This document shows, piece after piece, positions 9,256 through 18,534 of a stretch of 64,000 bases of DNA; position 1 is the stretch's first letter; the number at the start of each line of letters is the position of its first letter. A model generated the notes under the pieces. The model was not told the origin of the DNA, did not search any database, and saw only the letters and a program-made list of their open reading frames with translations. The stretch covers positions 47,970 through 111,969 of the forward strand of contig CANMJA010000010.1 in assembly GCA_947498055.1 (NCBI GenBank), written 5' to 3'. The translations under genes were made by a program, and so were the position numbers. This DNA comes from an uncultured Tenacibaculum sp. (GTDB taxonomy: Bacteria; Bacteroidota; Bacteroidia; Flavobacteriales; Flavobacteriaceae).

Positions 9256-9759
9256 TTACCAAGAAGAGAGACCTATTATTTCTCCATTAGGACCCGTGAA
9301 AAAAGTATATTTATCGCGAACATAATTATCATTTTCCAATGCATATCCTTCTTTTTTTAGTTTATCTCCTATAGGACCAATATTATTTACTTTAAGCATA
9401 AAATGATTGTGATTTGTGTTTCCAATAGGTGCAAGTGCGCTCATATATTGAGGAGGAGTTACAGATAAGGCAATCTCAAAATCATTTGCTTTTAGTTTTA
9501 AAACTAACATTCCTTCCACTCCAGGGCTTTTAAGTATTTCTGCATCCGACATTTTAAAGCCTAAAATTTCTTGATAGAGTTTAAGAGTTTTCTCAAGTTG
9601 CAATACATGTACACAGTTATATCTTAATCCAGTAACTCTCGCTTCTGAGTTGTTTTTTTTAGTATCAGTTTGTGAGTCTATTTCTTGAGCATTAACAGAA
9701 TGTATGGTTGTGATTAGGCATGCAGTAAGAAGGCAAATTTTTCTAATAAGTTTGGTCAT
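9256..9759 (-). CDS. Exported VOC-family (glyoxalase/bleomycin-resistance fold) protein
   Basis: A 167-residue protein with an N-terminal signal peptide ending near VNAQEID. One VOC beta-alpha-beta-beta-beta module follows, with RYNCVHVLQLEKTLKLYQEI at its start and the closing strand GPNGEIIGLSSW. Metal-ligand-like residues are His in CVHVLQLE, Glu in FEIALSV, His in NHNHFML and Glu in GEIIGL. Enzymes of this fold act on small, often reactive compounds, but the substrate cannot be told. It converges with dgoK at the end of the sugar-acid locus. An exported VOC protein is somewhat unusual. Confidence 0.75.
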   Translation of the reverse strand: MTKLIRKICLLTACLITTIHSVNAQEIDSQTDTKKNNSEARVTGLRYNCVHVLQLEKTLKLYQEILGFKMSDAEILKSPGVEGMLVLKLKANDFEIALSVTPPQYMSALAPIGNTNHNHFMLKVNNIGPIGDKLKKEGYALENDNYVRDKYTFFTGPNGEIIGLSSW

Positions 9760-9853
9760 CGTGTTTTTATTTTTGTTGTGTTTTATTTAAATATTATTTG
9801 GAGTTGTCTTTATCAAATTTACCTTAAAAAGTAACATTGATTATATTTTTATA

Positions 9854-10404
9854 CTAGATCTGCTTTTGAATATTAATTGCAGTATTATCTTTATGTTGCA
9901 AAAACAATCCACTACTCTCATTTTTTTTATCGCTTTTACTTCTACTTTGTTCTCCCTTTTGCGGTGTGATTTCAAACTCATCCATATAAACATCTCTTTC
10001 TAGAGGATATTGGTCATTACTAGTTGAACTTTTTGACGAAAACCCTAAGTGGTCTTTTAGATTTAGCTCAAAACGTTCTGCTATTAGTTTCTTTCTTATT
10101 GGTTGTAATCTCATAAATCATCCCGAAAGCTTTCAAGACATCAAACTTAAGTTGAAGAAATAAAGTTCCTGCTGTTGTAAGTTTCATCATAACCACATTT
10201 ACTAGAACGGCGACTATATGATTGCTTTCTTTTGAAAAAAGTTGTTGATCCACATTTTTTAGAGCTATAACCATCTGTCCGTTTTAATTCAGCTAAAAAT
10301 TCATGACAATTTCGATCTGTTGTAAATCGATCAGTAAAAGATTGTTTGTCAATCTCTTTTAGTGTCTTCATCCTGTGTGCGTTTACATACAATTCACAAA
10401 ACAA
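9854..10404 (-). pseudogene. Decayed IS1595-family transposase
   Basis: Three overlapping minus-strand frames give the pieces of one transposase in order. The N-terminal piece (from 10404) has the helical start and a degraded zinc ribbon (DGYSSKKCGS...SKCGYDET, one Cys changed to Ser). The middle piece (reading from about 10190) has GTLFLQLKFDVLKAFGMIYE, matching the family's AGTLFHxLKxxLxKAF. The last piece (from about 10110) has QYPLERDVYMDEFEI, the region of the first catalytic Asp. At least two frameshifts are needed and the C-terminal half is missing. No inverted repeats or target duplication were found. It is a dead remnant inserted between the VOC gene and the phosphatase gene. Confidence 0.75.
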
Positions 10405-10481
10405 TATACTTGTTTGTAATTAACTGTTGTTTAGATAGATAGCTCTATAGAAATAGAATTAACTACGAAATGCTACTAGGA

Positions 10482-12332
10482 TTAGATATTAATTTTTAAA
10501 ATTTTATTATTCCGTTTTTTAACAGTGATGTTTACCAATATCTTTTTTTGTTCTTTTTCTCCTATTTCTATTGTATAATTACCTTTTTCAAATACTTTAG
10601 GTTGGTATATTTTTCCTTTAATTCTAAGAGAGGAAATTACTTCTCCTGTGGTTGATTTTTTAACTGTTATTATCTGATTTTCTTTTGAAACTTTTAAAGT
10701 TGGTAACTGAAATCCATTTTTAATAATAAAATTATCTGTTTGTTGAATTGTAATAGGCCATCCAGGATATTGTTTGCTTTTAGAATCTGTAATATCGACA
10801 TTTCTTCCCCAGCATTCAAAGGTAATTTCTCTATTTTTTTTATGATATCTTACAATTCCGTATCCAGCAGCTCTAGTTGATAATTTACCTCCTTTTTTAA
10901 TTTCTGGTAAAGTAGGGTTACTAACCGCATTAACAGTCATTTTATTTTTAAATCCATCTAAAAAATCACCAGTATAATAAGGGGCTTTTTTAGCTTTGTT
11001 TTTACCAGGTTGTTTAGGATCCCACCATCGCAACCAAAAATTAGCAATAGCAGGAGTACAAAATGAATAACCAGCATCTCCCCAATCATTAATACCATGT
11101 TTAACCACAGAACCTAAATGCTGATCACCTGCAACCATAAAAGAAAAACTTTTCCTAATTATAGAAAGAGCTTTGTTTCTTCCTGTTTGTGGCCAAGCGT
11201 TTGTATCAAAATCAGCAATTAATTCTTTATTGTGTTTGCCAGAAAAATTATTTACTTGTGAAAAAATAGTTTGTGATAGTACTGTTTTCATTTCTGCATT
11301 TTCCCAGTCGGTAGACCAATTTTCTAAAAATAATAACTGTCTTTCTCCTAGGAGTTCAGTGCCATCAACGTCTAGTCTTTTGGTATCTATTTTAGGATCG
11401 AATATGGCTTCGAAAGAGCCATTAGGAAAAATATCTGGATTTTTCTTAGCAACTAAATTAAGACCAGATTTAAATTTTCTGTCTTCAAGAATAGCAAAAC
11501 TTATTCCGCCCCATTTTAAATCTGTATAATATACTCCTATGCCTTGTTTAATTGGAGTAGAGTCATATGGATCTGGTAAATGACTAGTTTGGGCTCTTTC
11601 TACCTCTTTTATATATTCTACAGGCATATAATAGCCACCAGATTTTCCTCTTCTAGATTCTGCTTTTTTTCCACCTTCTCCCCATAAATTTCCCTGACCA
11701 ATATCGTGGTCATCAGGAATGGTAATAGTTGGAGTGTTTCTAATTAATTCTTCAAAATCTTTACCAAATTTTAACCAATACAAATAATGTTGACTATGAT
11801 CATATACTTGATCTCCAGAAAAAAATAGTAAATCTGGTTTTATTTTTTTTAGATTAGAGATAATGTCTTCTCTAGAAATATCACCCCCATGACCAGGGTA
11901 TATAGAGTTACAAGTAAGAGCAGCCATAACAAATTCCTCTTTATTTATCGGGTTTTTTTTGATAATACCTTCGTAAAAAGAGGTGTTATTATGGTTAACT
12001 CTATATCTTGTTTCTCTAGTGTCATTCCAGTTTTTTACCTTAAAAGGAGCTGTATAACCGGGGTAAATTACTCTAGTTTCTGCTATTTTTTTCCATTGAT
12101 TGTTTTCTAAAATCTCTAAACTGATTTCAAAAGGTTCTGTGTTTTCTACAGGATATAATTGAGCTGTTAGTTTTAAAGTGTTTTCATGAACTGTATACAG
12201 AGTAAAAGCAATTCGATCTTTTGGCGCAATATAATCTGGTAATTTTAATAAATTTTTTTGTTGCGCTTCACAAGTAAAAAAAACAGCTGCTATAAATAAT
12301 ATTAGAAGCTTTTTGAAATAATTAATTTCCAT
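10482..12332 (-). CDS. PhoD-like metallophosphatase lipoprotein
   Basis: About 616 residues from the preferred start at 12332 (MEINYFKKLLILF), which gives a compact signal ending in the lipobox VFFTCEA. An ATG 18 bp upstream is also possible. Metallophosphoesterase motifs of the PhoD family are FFSGDQVYDH (about 165), IPDDHDIGQG (about 205) and AGDQHLGS (about 400). An N-terminal beta domain (about 30-130) precedes the catalytic part. The gene overlaps the end of the GH50 gene by 11 bp, so the two are co-transcribed. Its role in agar use is unclear: either phosphate release or a side activity on a substituted oligosaccharide. Confidence 0.82.
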   Translation of the reverse strand: MEINYFKKLLILFIAAVFFTCEAQQKNLLKLPDYIAPKDRIAFTLYTVHENTLKLTAQLYPVENTEPFEISLEILENNQWKKIAETRVIYPGYTAPFKVKNWNDTRETRYRVNHNNTSFYEGIIKKNPINKEEFVMAALTCNSIYPGHGGDISREDIISNLKKIKPDLLFFSGDQVYDHSQHYLYWLKFGKDFEELIRNTPTITIPDDHDIGQGNLWGEGGKKAESRRGKSGGYYMPVEYIKEVERAQTSHLPDPYDSTPIKQGIGVYYTDLKWGGISFAILEDRKFKSGLNLVAKKNPDIFPNGSFEAIFDPKIDTKRLDVDGTELLGERQLLFLENWSTDWENAEMKTVLSQTIFSQVNNFSGKHNKELIADFDTNAWPQTGRNKALSIIRKSFSFMVAGDQHLGSVVKHGINDWGDAGYSFCTPAIANFWLRWWDPKQPGKNKAKKAPYYTGDFLDGFKNKMTVNAVSNPTLPEIKKGGKLSTRAAGYGIVRYHKKNREITFECWGRNVDITDSKSKQYPGWPITIQQTDNFIIKNGFQLPTLKVSKENQIITVKKSTTGEVISSLRIKGKIYQPKVFEKGNYTIEIGEKEQKKILVNITVKKRNNKILKINI

Positions 12333-14661
12333 TATTCTTGGTATCTCCAAATCTCCTTGTATATAAACTAGAGTTTATTTTCTTTGCTTTTTTTATCATT
12401 TCAGGATAAGGAATATCTGTTGCAGAAACAAAACCTACATTATAGTTTTCTCCATCATGAGCTCTACCTGTAAGAGGAGAATCTAAATATTGAAACCAGT
12501 GACAACCAACTAAATAAGGATTGTCAATTACAGAATTTGCATAATCTTCCCACATTCTTGCTCTATCATTTTGATCTTTTGCATGTATTAAACCAGAATG
12601 TAATAAACCAGAATCAGGAGCCCCCATGTGATATTCACCAATTAAAGTAGGCATGTCAATTTCTTCTAAAAACTCCCAATATTTTTTCCCAATTCCTTCT
12701 TTATAGTAGTTATAACTAAATACATCTACAAATTTAGCTGCTGATTTACGTACTTCTGGAGTTACTCCCCAAACAGCAAAACGACAACCTAAATACATAT
12801 GATTTGGCATTTTTACCTCTAAAGCATCATGTACTACTTGGAAGTATTTTGTGGCAAATGTTTCTAATAAAATAGAGAAATCTTCAATCATTTTTTTACC
12901 AAAAACTTTACCTTTTTTGTAGTCAACTCCCTTTTCTAAAGCATCCCAGCTAGCAATATTTGTTTCCCAAGCTTTATTTAAACTACCAATGGTTTTATGT
13001 TTTTTACGCAATATTTTCATGAATTCTCTCTTCAAATAACTGTTTTTATCTTTAGATAATCCGTCTAATACTAAACCGTAATGTGTCTTATGTGAACTAG
13101 GAGACCCCCAACTCCTTTCATTATCTATAAATACACCAATACACCAAGGATTGTTTTTAACTTCTTTAGATACGATGTCGATAGATTTTTTAGCTCTACG
13201 CTCAAATTCAGGATCAAAAGGATCTGGCATTGGCCCCCAGTAATCTACACCTGAATATACCTTTTGAAAATCTCCAATAATCCAACCATTAGCAAAATAA
13301 GGTAGCTTGTTTCTATGATAAAACTCAGGATCTATCCAGTTTCCAAAAGAAGTGAATCCCCAATTACGCATTCTGTTTTCAGTAACTTCAAGCCATTTAT
13401 CATTAAAAGAATTAGGGTATTGCTCTCCGTATCTTCTTTCTAAATTTGCTCTATAAAAACTGTATGTTTCTCCATGTTTTACAGGTCCAAAATGAGATTC
13501 TCTTCTGTAACTGTAATGATTTGCTAAAGGATCATCGTATGAAGGTAAGCCAATAAACATGTCGTTACGAAGTTTGTTGGACACAAAAGCAGTTTTTCTA
13601 ATTTCATTAGGAATAGCAACAATCCCTTTAGAATCTTCTGGAGTTACATCTTCAGGATCTCTATGTTTAATACTATCATTTTTATAGTCGATACCAGTAA
13701 ATGTAGTAGAATTAGCCATACGAACATTAGCAAGTCCTATAGAGAAGAATAAGTTTCCTTCTGGGTCCACTAAAGCCCATTTTCCGTTTACTTTTTCTTT
13801 ACGAAAAAAACCTGTTGCTTTTAATTTAGGGCCATTTTTCCATCCTCCATATTGACTTCTGTCAGCCATTAATGTGTATTCTGCTAAAGATTTCAATTCC
13901 TCATCTGCAATTTTCTTTAATTCCTCATCAGAAGAAACCTTAATAGGGAAATCCATTTTAGCATTTTGACCATACTTATCTACAATTCCTGTTAAGAAAT
14001 TTGGATCCCGTTCAGGATTTTCTAGAATACGAACATTATCTAATACAATTTTTTTATCGTTTAGACCTTGTTGTTTGTAGATTTCTATTGATGTTATTTT
14101 TGAATAGTCGCTTTCAGATAAAAGTCCATTTATCTTCATTTGTATAGCATCTGTTTCCCATGCTTTAGGTGTATCTCTTAGTCCGCTTGCTACATCTTCT
14201 TCTTGTATTGTGAAATCTAAATAGTATGATTTTAATTCATCAGGATGAATGTTAACTATTTTTCGTAAAGAATTACCCTGGTTGTTAGTAATACGTACCG
14301 CTATGAATGTAGAGTTTTTTCCAGAGCTTTTTGCTTCAAAAGCAAGACTATATTTTTTGTTTTTATCAAGATCCCATGGTTGTTCTGAATGGAAACTTAC
14401 TCCGCTAATTTTTTCGTCTTTTTTAAATGCTATTTCTAGCGCTTTGTTTTCTTTAGAAAGTGCTACTAAATTAGTTGTAGCCTCAATGCTTTTTAGGTTT
14501 TTTGTATATAGGCTATCTTCAAAATTATTTATAATAACTTCTGAGTTATAGTTCCATATTTTTGATTTTTTTTCATCAGTTTCTTTTTCTTTTTTACAAG
14601 AAATGATTTGAGTAATTAATAGTAGTAGGGTAAATAGTTTAAAAAAAGATTTAGTGTTCAT
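12322..14661 (-). CDS. GH50 beta-agarase lipoprotein
   Basis: About 779 residues from the preferred start at 14661 (MNTKSFFKLFTLL), which places a normal signal peptide before the lipobox QIISCKK. An N-terminal carbohydrate-binding-like beta domain (about 45-220) is followed by the GH50 TIM barrel. The proposed acid/base is in VFIDNERSWG and the nucleophile in TLIGEYHMG, with GNWIDPEF and DPFDPEFERR between them as in characterised GH50 agarases. Such enzymes release neoagarobiose from agar or agaro-oligosaccharides, complementing the GH16 endo-enzyme at 2889-3887. The PhoD-like gene follows directly with an overlap. Confidence 0.92.
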   Translation of the reverse strand: MNTKSFFKLFTLLLLITQIISCKKEKETDEKKSKIWNYNSEVIINNFEDSLYTKNLKSIEATTNLVALSKENKALEIAFKKDEKISGVSFHSEQPWDLDKNKKYSLAFEAKSSGKNSTFIAVRITNNQGNSLRKIVNIHPDELKSYYLDFTIQEEDVASGLRDTPKAWETDAIQMKINGLLSESDYSKITSIEIYKQQGLNDKKIVLDNVRILENPERDPNFLTGIVDKYGQNAKMDFPIKVSSDEELKKIADEELKSLAEYTLMADRSQYGGWKNGPKLKATGFFRKEKVNGKWALVDPEGNLFFSIGLANVRMANSTTFTGIDYKNDSIKHRDPEDVTPEDSKGIVAIPNEIRKTAFVSNKLRNDMFIGLPSYDDPLANHYSYRRESHFGPVKHGETYSFYRANLERRYGEQYPNSFNDKWLEVTENRMRNWGFTSFGNWIDPEFYHRNKLPYFANGWIIGDFQKVYSGVDYWGPMPDPFDPEFERRAKKSIDIVSKEVKNNPWCIGVFIDNERSWGSPSSHKTHYGLVLDGLSKDKNSYLKREFMKILRKKHKTIGSLNKAWETNIASWDALEKGVDYKKGKVFGKKMIEDFSILLETFATKYFQVVHDALEVKMPNHMYLGCRFAVWGVTPEVRKSAAKFVDVFSYNYYKEGIGKKYWEFLEEIDMPTLIGEYHMGAPDSGLLHSGLIHAKDQNDRARMWEDYANSVIDNPYLVGCHWFQYLDSPLTGRAHDGENYNVGFVSATDIPYPEMIKKAKKINSSLYTRRFGDTKNNGN

Positions 14662-14688
14662 ATATTTCATTTTGTAAAAAAAAACCAC

Positions 14689-15056
14689 CTTAAAAATGAT
14701 TAATTCAAATATTTAGATGGTTAAATTTGATTATATGTTAATTATACCAATGCAATTAACTAAATTCTATTGATAAAATTAGATTTATAGGGCTTTTAAA
14801 ACGCTTTGTACAGTTTTTTTCAATTAATAATTATCTTAATTTATGCTGATAATAGGTTTTTCTATCTTATTAATTTTTTAATTGTTGTTTTTATGAGGCA
14901 AAAACGATCAAATTTTAATTAAATAATCCTACTTACCAGCTAAAAAATATTTATAGTATCGGTTCTAATTTTAAAAAACTTCATTTTTATGGTGTTTTAA
15001 TATTTATTATTTAAAATTAGCTGGTGTTTTTTTAGATTATTTTATTTAATAGGTAG
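14689..15056. other. Intergenic stretch with no recognised gene
   Basis: About 370 bases upstream of the GH50 gene. The minus-strand promoter of GH50 and the PhoD-like gene should lie here. The sequence is very AT-rich with frequent stops in all frames, and I saw no convincing ORF, RNA gene or repeat. Confidence 0.5.
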
Positions 15057-15656
15057 CAAAGAGTTTTTTTATTGAATGGTATAGGATTCGTTATACCAAA
15101 ACCAAACAGAAGCTTTTTTAAAGCGATTATGAACATCGTTTGGCTACCATTACTATTTATATGAAGTGTTTTTTACGATGTAGAACTAACTTCATTAGAG
15201 TTGTTAGATTATTACTATTATTTTGATAAACGTAAAAAACAACTTCATAGTGGTACTACTTCTTTAGCTAGTTTTTCATTATGAAATGAAAAAAGGCTTA
15301 TCTCAGATAGTTTAGTTTTTCTTAAAAATAAAGCAATTCGCTATATGCTTTCGGTAGAGTTTTATAATGATAAAATGGTTAAACGTGTAATTAAACAGCT
15401 TGAAAAGTATATCAAGGCGATGTCACAAGGATACCCTTCAATAGAGTTTTGAATAGATACGAATGCTACAGTGCTTTTGGTTTTTAGACATGGAAACGTA
15501 CTTGATTTACTTTTAGAAAAATTGTTTAAAGATCCTTTTTTTATGCCTTTTAAAGAGTTATTGTTGTTTAAGACTTTAGATGAAGTTAAGATGGGAGAAT
15601 TTGAGAAGAAGCGAAAGATGATTGATGGAGGAGTATGAGAATTGAACTTTGGATAA
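15057..15656 (+). pseudogene. Unrecognised 200-codon frame interrupted only by TGA
   Basis: One plus-strand frame runs from after TAG at 15054 to TAA at 15654 with no TAA or TAG. It contains four in-frame TGA codons, at 15162, 15282, 15450 and 15636. The translated text looks like real protein, for example VELTSLELLDYYYYFDKRKK and MLSVEFYNDKMVKRVIKQL, with normal flavobacterial codon use. I do not recognise the family. Random sequence this AT-rich would be expected to hit TAA or TAG roughly every 15-20 codons, so this was a gene. The simplest reading is decay by nonsense mutation (TGG or CGA to TGA). TGA readthrough is the alternative. One TGG codon at 15141 shows that tryptophan is not always written TGA. 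Confidence 0.55.
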
Positions 15657-15736
15657 GCTGAAGAATAAAAGAGAGGAAAGGGAGAAAAAAGGGGAGTGGA
15701 AATGAAAAGAAATGGAGGAGTAGGTTGCTGGTAAAA

Positions 15737-15824
15737 TCAGTCAGAAATGACTGAGCAAGTTAGCATATTATCCCGTTAAACGTGTTAAAATGCAAACTTG
15801 TAAAGGGGTCGATACCGCCCCTTT
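15737..15824. other. Two short hairpins downstream of the TGA-interrupted frame
   Basis: Bases 15737-15754 form a 7-bp stem closed by a GAAA loop. Bases 15802-15824 form a GC-rich 7-bp stem (AAAGGGG with CCCCTTT) around a 9-base loop. Neither has a clear T-run, so they are weak terminator candidates. They could belong to the decayed gene or mark the end of the peptidase transcript from the other strand. Confidence 0.35.
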
Positions 15825-15890
15825 AATCCCCTAGATGTTTTCTTTATCGTAAAATCTCAAAAATTAAAAGTAAATTTTATTGATTATTTC

Positions 15891-16085
15891 TAATGTTACT
15901 ATTTCAATTGGTAATCAGGATGTCCTGTTTGCCACAAGGCAAAGGAAATAATATTAGTAATTTCATTAATCTTTTTATCATTTTTTTGACTAAGACCATG
16001 TCCTCCTTTAAAATCAATGGATAACAGAATAGGTTTATTAGAAATGCTAGCGTTTTGAAGTTTTGCAGCAAACTTACCCTGATGC
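15891..16085 (-). repeat. 195-bp direct repeat, copy 1 (inside the first peptidase gene)
   Basis: Bases 15891-16085 match 18231-18425 with one mismatch visible (base 16079 C against 18419 T). The copy covers the last roughly 62 codons of the peptidase, including its catalytic His region, plus a few bases past the stop. The copies are 2340 bp apart in the same orientation. Confidence 0.95.
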
Positions 16086-18067
16086 CATACAGGTACTCTA
16101 GAATCAGTAATCCCTCCAGTTAAGAGAATAGCTGGATATTCAACATTATTTTTAACTTTATGGTAGGCATCCATTTCCAATAATCCTTGAAATTCTAAAG
16201 AATCTTTTATCGAGCCAAATTCTTTAGCTAAGTTTTTTCCATTAGGTGCAAATTCAGATCTTAATGTATTAAAAACACCAACTCTTACAATTGCTGCTGA
16301 AAACAAATCAGGTCTTTCCGTAATAGCTCGACCAATTAAAATACCTCCTCCGCTAGCACCATAAGCAGCTAGTTTTTCCGAAGAGGTATATTTTTTTTCT
16401 ATTAAATACTCTGCACAAGCAATAAAATCTTTCCAAGTATTAGGTTTTGTGATTTTATAGCCTGACTTATGCCAATTATCTCCTTTTTCTCCTCCACCTC
16501 TAACATGAGCTACTGCATAAATTCCTCCTGTATTAATCCAACTTAATAAATAGCGATTAACCCTCGGTTTTGATGATATACCAAATGCACCATAACCAGT
16601 CATTAATACTCTGTTTTTCGTATTCAATTTAATCCCTTTTTTGTAGATTAACGATAAAGGGACTTTTGTACCATCATGTGATTCAATTTCAACTTCTTCT
16701 ATAATTATATTTGATGTTAATTCTGTTAATTTTATTAACTCTAGCTTATTAAACGTATAAGTTTGATGGTTTAACTTGTAAGTTTCTTTATTTGAAGTCC
16801 AGCCTCTTATATCAATAAATAAATCAGAATTAGTGGGGTTTTTCGAGTATACATTAATATATCCTGCTTTTTTAGGTGTTTCAATATATAGGGTTTCATT
16901 GTTATTATTTAATTGATATAATTTAGCATCAATTCCATTTTTTGTTTTTACAAAAAATACCCCATCACTTGTTAATGTAAAATCCGTTATCACGGAATTC
17001 TTGTCTTCTTTTACTAAAACTTCAGGAGAAGTGAAATCAGGGTTAGATATAGGTGTTTTACAAATTTTAAAGTTTTTAGCATTTTTAGCAGTTAAAAATA
17101 TGATTTCATCATTAGTGTTAACATAAAACTTTTTAACTAAATCTTCTCTTTTAAATAGTTTAGTCCATTTTATTTTTTTTGAATTGATATTTTTAGCAGG
17201 AGCATAATAATAATCAGCATAATAACTGGCTCCAGAAACATTTGAAAAAAGATATTTACTATGTTGTTTTTTTGAAGATACTTCAGGGAAATCTTCTTCT
17301 TTAATATCTATTTCAGGATTGTTCTTTTTAGAAAAAATAACTCTATCTGTGTTTACAGATTTGTCTAATAGGTGTATACGAGTTTCAATATTATGTAAAT
17401 AATTTTTATCGGTTTTATCTATAATAGGGATGTATTCATACGTAAAACTTTTACTATCAGATAACCATCTAATACCACCCAAAGCAGAAGGCCAACAATT
17501 TTTTATAACTTCTTTTTTTAGTACATTTTTTACAACATCAAAAATTAATATATCTCCAATTTCAGAGTCATTAAGTGTAACAGAAATAGCAACATAATTC
17601 CCATCCCAACTAGGAGAAATATAGTTTATTATTGCTTCTTGAAGATACTGATTAGGATTAAATAGTAGTTTTTCTTCGTGATCTATAGAATTGCGAAAAA
17701 AAAGTTCTTTATTATTTGTCTTATCATTATTTTTTAAATAGAAAATCTTATCATTATTTGTTATTCTTTGATATGAGATTAATGAAACATTTGTGTTAAA
17801 AGTATTTATTAACGATTTCTTTAATTCATTCCGATTGGGTATCTTATTTATTGTTTTCTTTTTGAAAAAAGTTTGTTCTTTATACCAATTTAATACAGAA
17901 CTATCTTTCATGTTTTCCATAAATCGATACTCGTCAACAATAGTTTTACCATGTATGATTTCTGACATTGGTTTGGGTTTTATCTTTTTCATTTCAATAG
18001 AATTTGTATTCTTTTGAAGGGTACAGCTAGCAAGTAAAAAAGAAAAAAGCAGAAAAAAATATTTCAT
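15899..18067 (-). CDS. Prolyl oligopeptidase family serine peptidase (S9A), lipoprotein
   Basis: A 722-residue protein, normal length for the family. The signal peptide ends in a lipobox (LLASCTL). An N-terminal seven-bladed propeller (about 60-430) precedes the alpha/beta-hydrolase domain. Catalytic Ser is in YGASGGGILIGR (about 569), Asp in GGITDSRVPVWH (about 652) and His in FKGGHGLSQ (about 690). S9A enzymes cut after proline in peptides of less than about 30 residues, because the propeller screens out folded proteins. It lies in a peptidase group with a close paralogue (20260-22437) and a subtilisin, next to a RiPP region. Its 3' end is duplicated at 18231-18425. Confidence 0.93.
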   Translation of the reverse strand: MKYFFLLFSFLLASCTLQKNTNSIEMKKIKPKPMSEIIHGKTIVDEYRFMENMKDSSVLNWYKEQTFFKKKTINKIPNRNELKKSLINTFNTNVSLISYQRITNNDKIFYLKNNDKTNNKELFFRNSIDHEEKLLFNPNQYLQEAIINYISPSWDGNYVAISVTLNDSEIGDILIFDVVKNVLKKEVIKNCWPSALGGIRWLSDSKSFTYEYIPIIDKTDKNYLHNIETRIHLLDKSVNTDRVIFSKKNNPEIDIKEEDFPEVSSKKQHSKYLFSNVSGASYYADYYYAPAKNINSKKIKWTKLFKREDLVKKFYVNTNDEIIFLTAKNAKNFKICKTPISNPDFTSPEVLVKEDKNSVITDFTLTSDGVFFVKTKNGIDAKLYQLNNNNETLYIETPKKAGYINVYSKNPTNSDLFIDIRGWTSNKETYKLNHQTYTFNKLELIKLTELTSNIIIEEVEIESHDGTKVPLSLIYKKGIKLNTKNRVLMTGYGAFGISSKPRVNRYLLSWINTGGIYAVAHVRGGGEKGDNWHKSGYKITKPNTWKDFIACAEYLIEKKYTSSEKLAAYGASGGGILIGRAITERPDLFSAAIVRVGVFNTLRSEFAPNGKNLAKEFGSIKDSLEFQGLLEMDAYHKVKNNVEYPAILLTGGITDSRVPVWHQGKFAAKLQNASISNKPILLSIDFKGGHGLSQKNDKKINEITNIISFALWQTGHPDYQLK

Positions 18068-18230
18068 AAAAACAATTTAAATAATACGAAAATACTAAGT
18101 TTAGAATTCTAAATAGCCATTTTTTTAATCTTGTTCTTCTTTATCACTTGCTACAACTGGTGTGGTTTTGAATTAATGTCATTTCAGAATATACAAAGTA
18201 TTATTAAAAAGGCTTTTTATCGATTAATTT

Positions 18231-18430
18231 TAATGTTACTATTTCAATTGGTAATCAGGATGTCCTGTTTGCCACAAGGCAAAGGAAATAATATTAGTAA
18301 TTTCATTAATCTTTTTATCATTTTTTTGACTAAGACCATGTCCTCCTTTAAAATCAATGGATAACAGAATAGGTTTATTAGAAATGCTAGCGTTTTGAAG
18401 TTTTGCAGCAAACTTACCTTGATGCCTCAT
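18231..18430 (-). pseudogene. 3' fragment of a prolyl oligopeptidase gene (repeat copy 2)
   Basis: This fragment encodes only the last roughly 62 residues of the S9A peptidase at 15899-18067, nearly base-for-base, including the His motif FKGGHGLSQ and the C-terminus TGHPDYQLK. Upstream of base 18425 the match stops abruptly, and the little ORF opens with an unrelated Met-Arg. There is no catalytic Ser or Asp, no signal and no ribosome-binding context. It is the tail left by a tandem duplication that was mostly deleted, or a partial duplication. The near-identity shows the event is recent or that the copies are being homogenised. Confidence 0.88.
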
Positions 18431-18534
18431 TCATATCCTTTTTTCCTAAAATAACGCAGTTTGAAAAGTATACTAGTTCTGGTTTGATACCTTTTTCATA
18501 ATTACTTGTTTTCAGCAATTGTGAAAATGCAAAA

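Noticed and set aside
15737..15754. Group II intron domain V, because of the GAAA-capped hairpin
   Set aside because: The stem is only 7 bp without the bulge or conserved AGC triad, and no intron-encoded protein is recognised nearby.
18131..18364. Plus-strand 77-codon ORF
   Set aside because: It is antisense to the duplicated peptidase tail and reads as low-complexity hydrophobic text; it exists because the opposite strand was coding.
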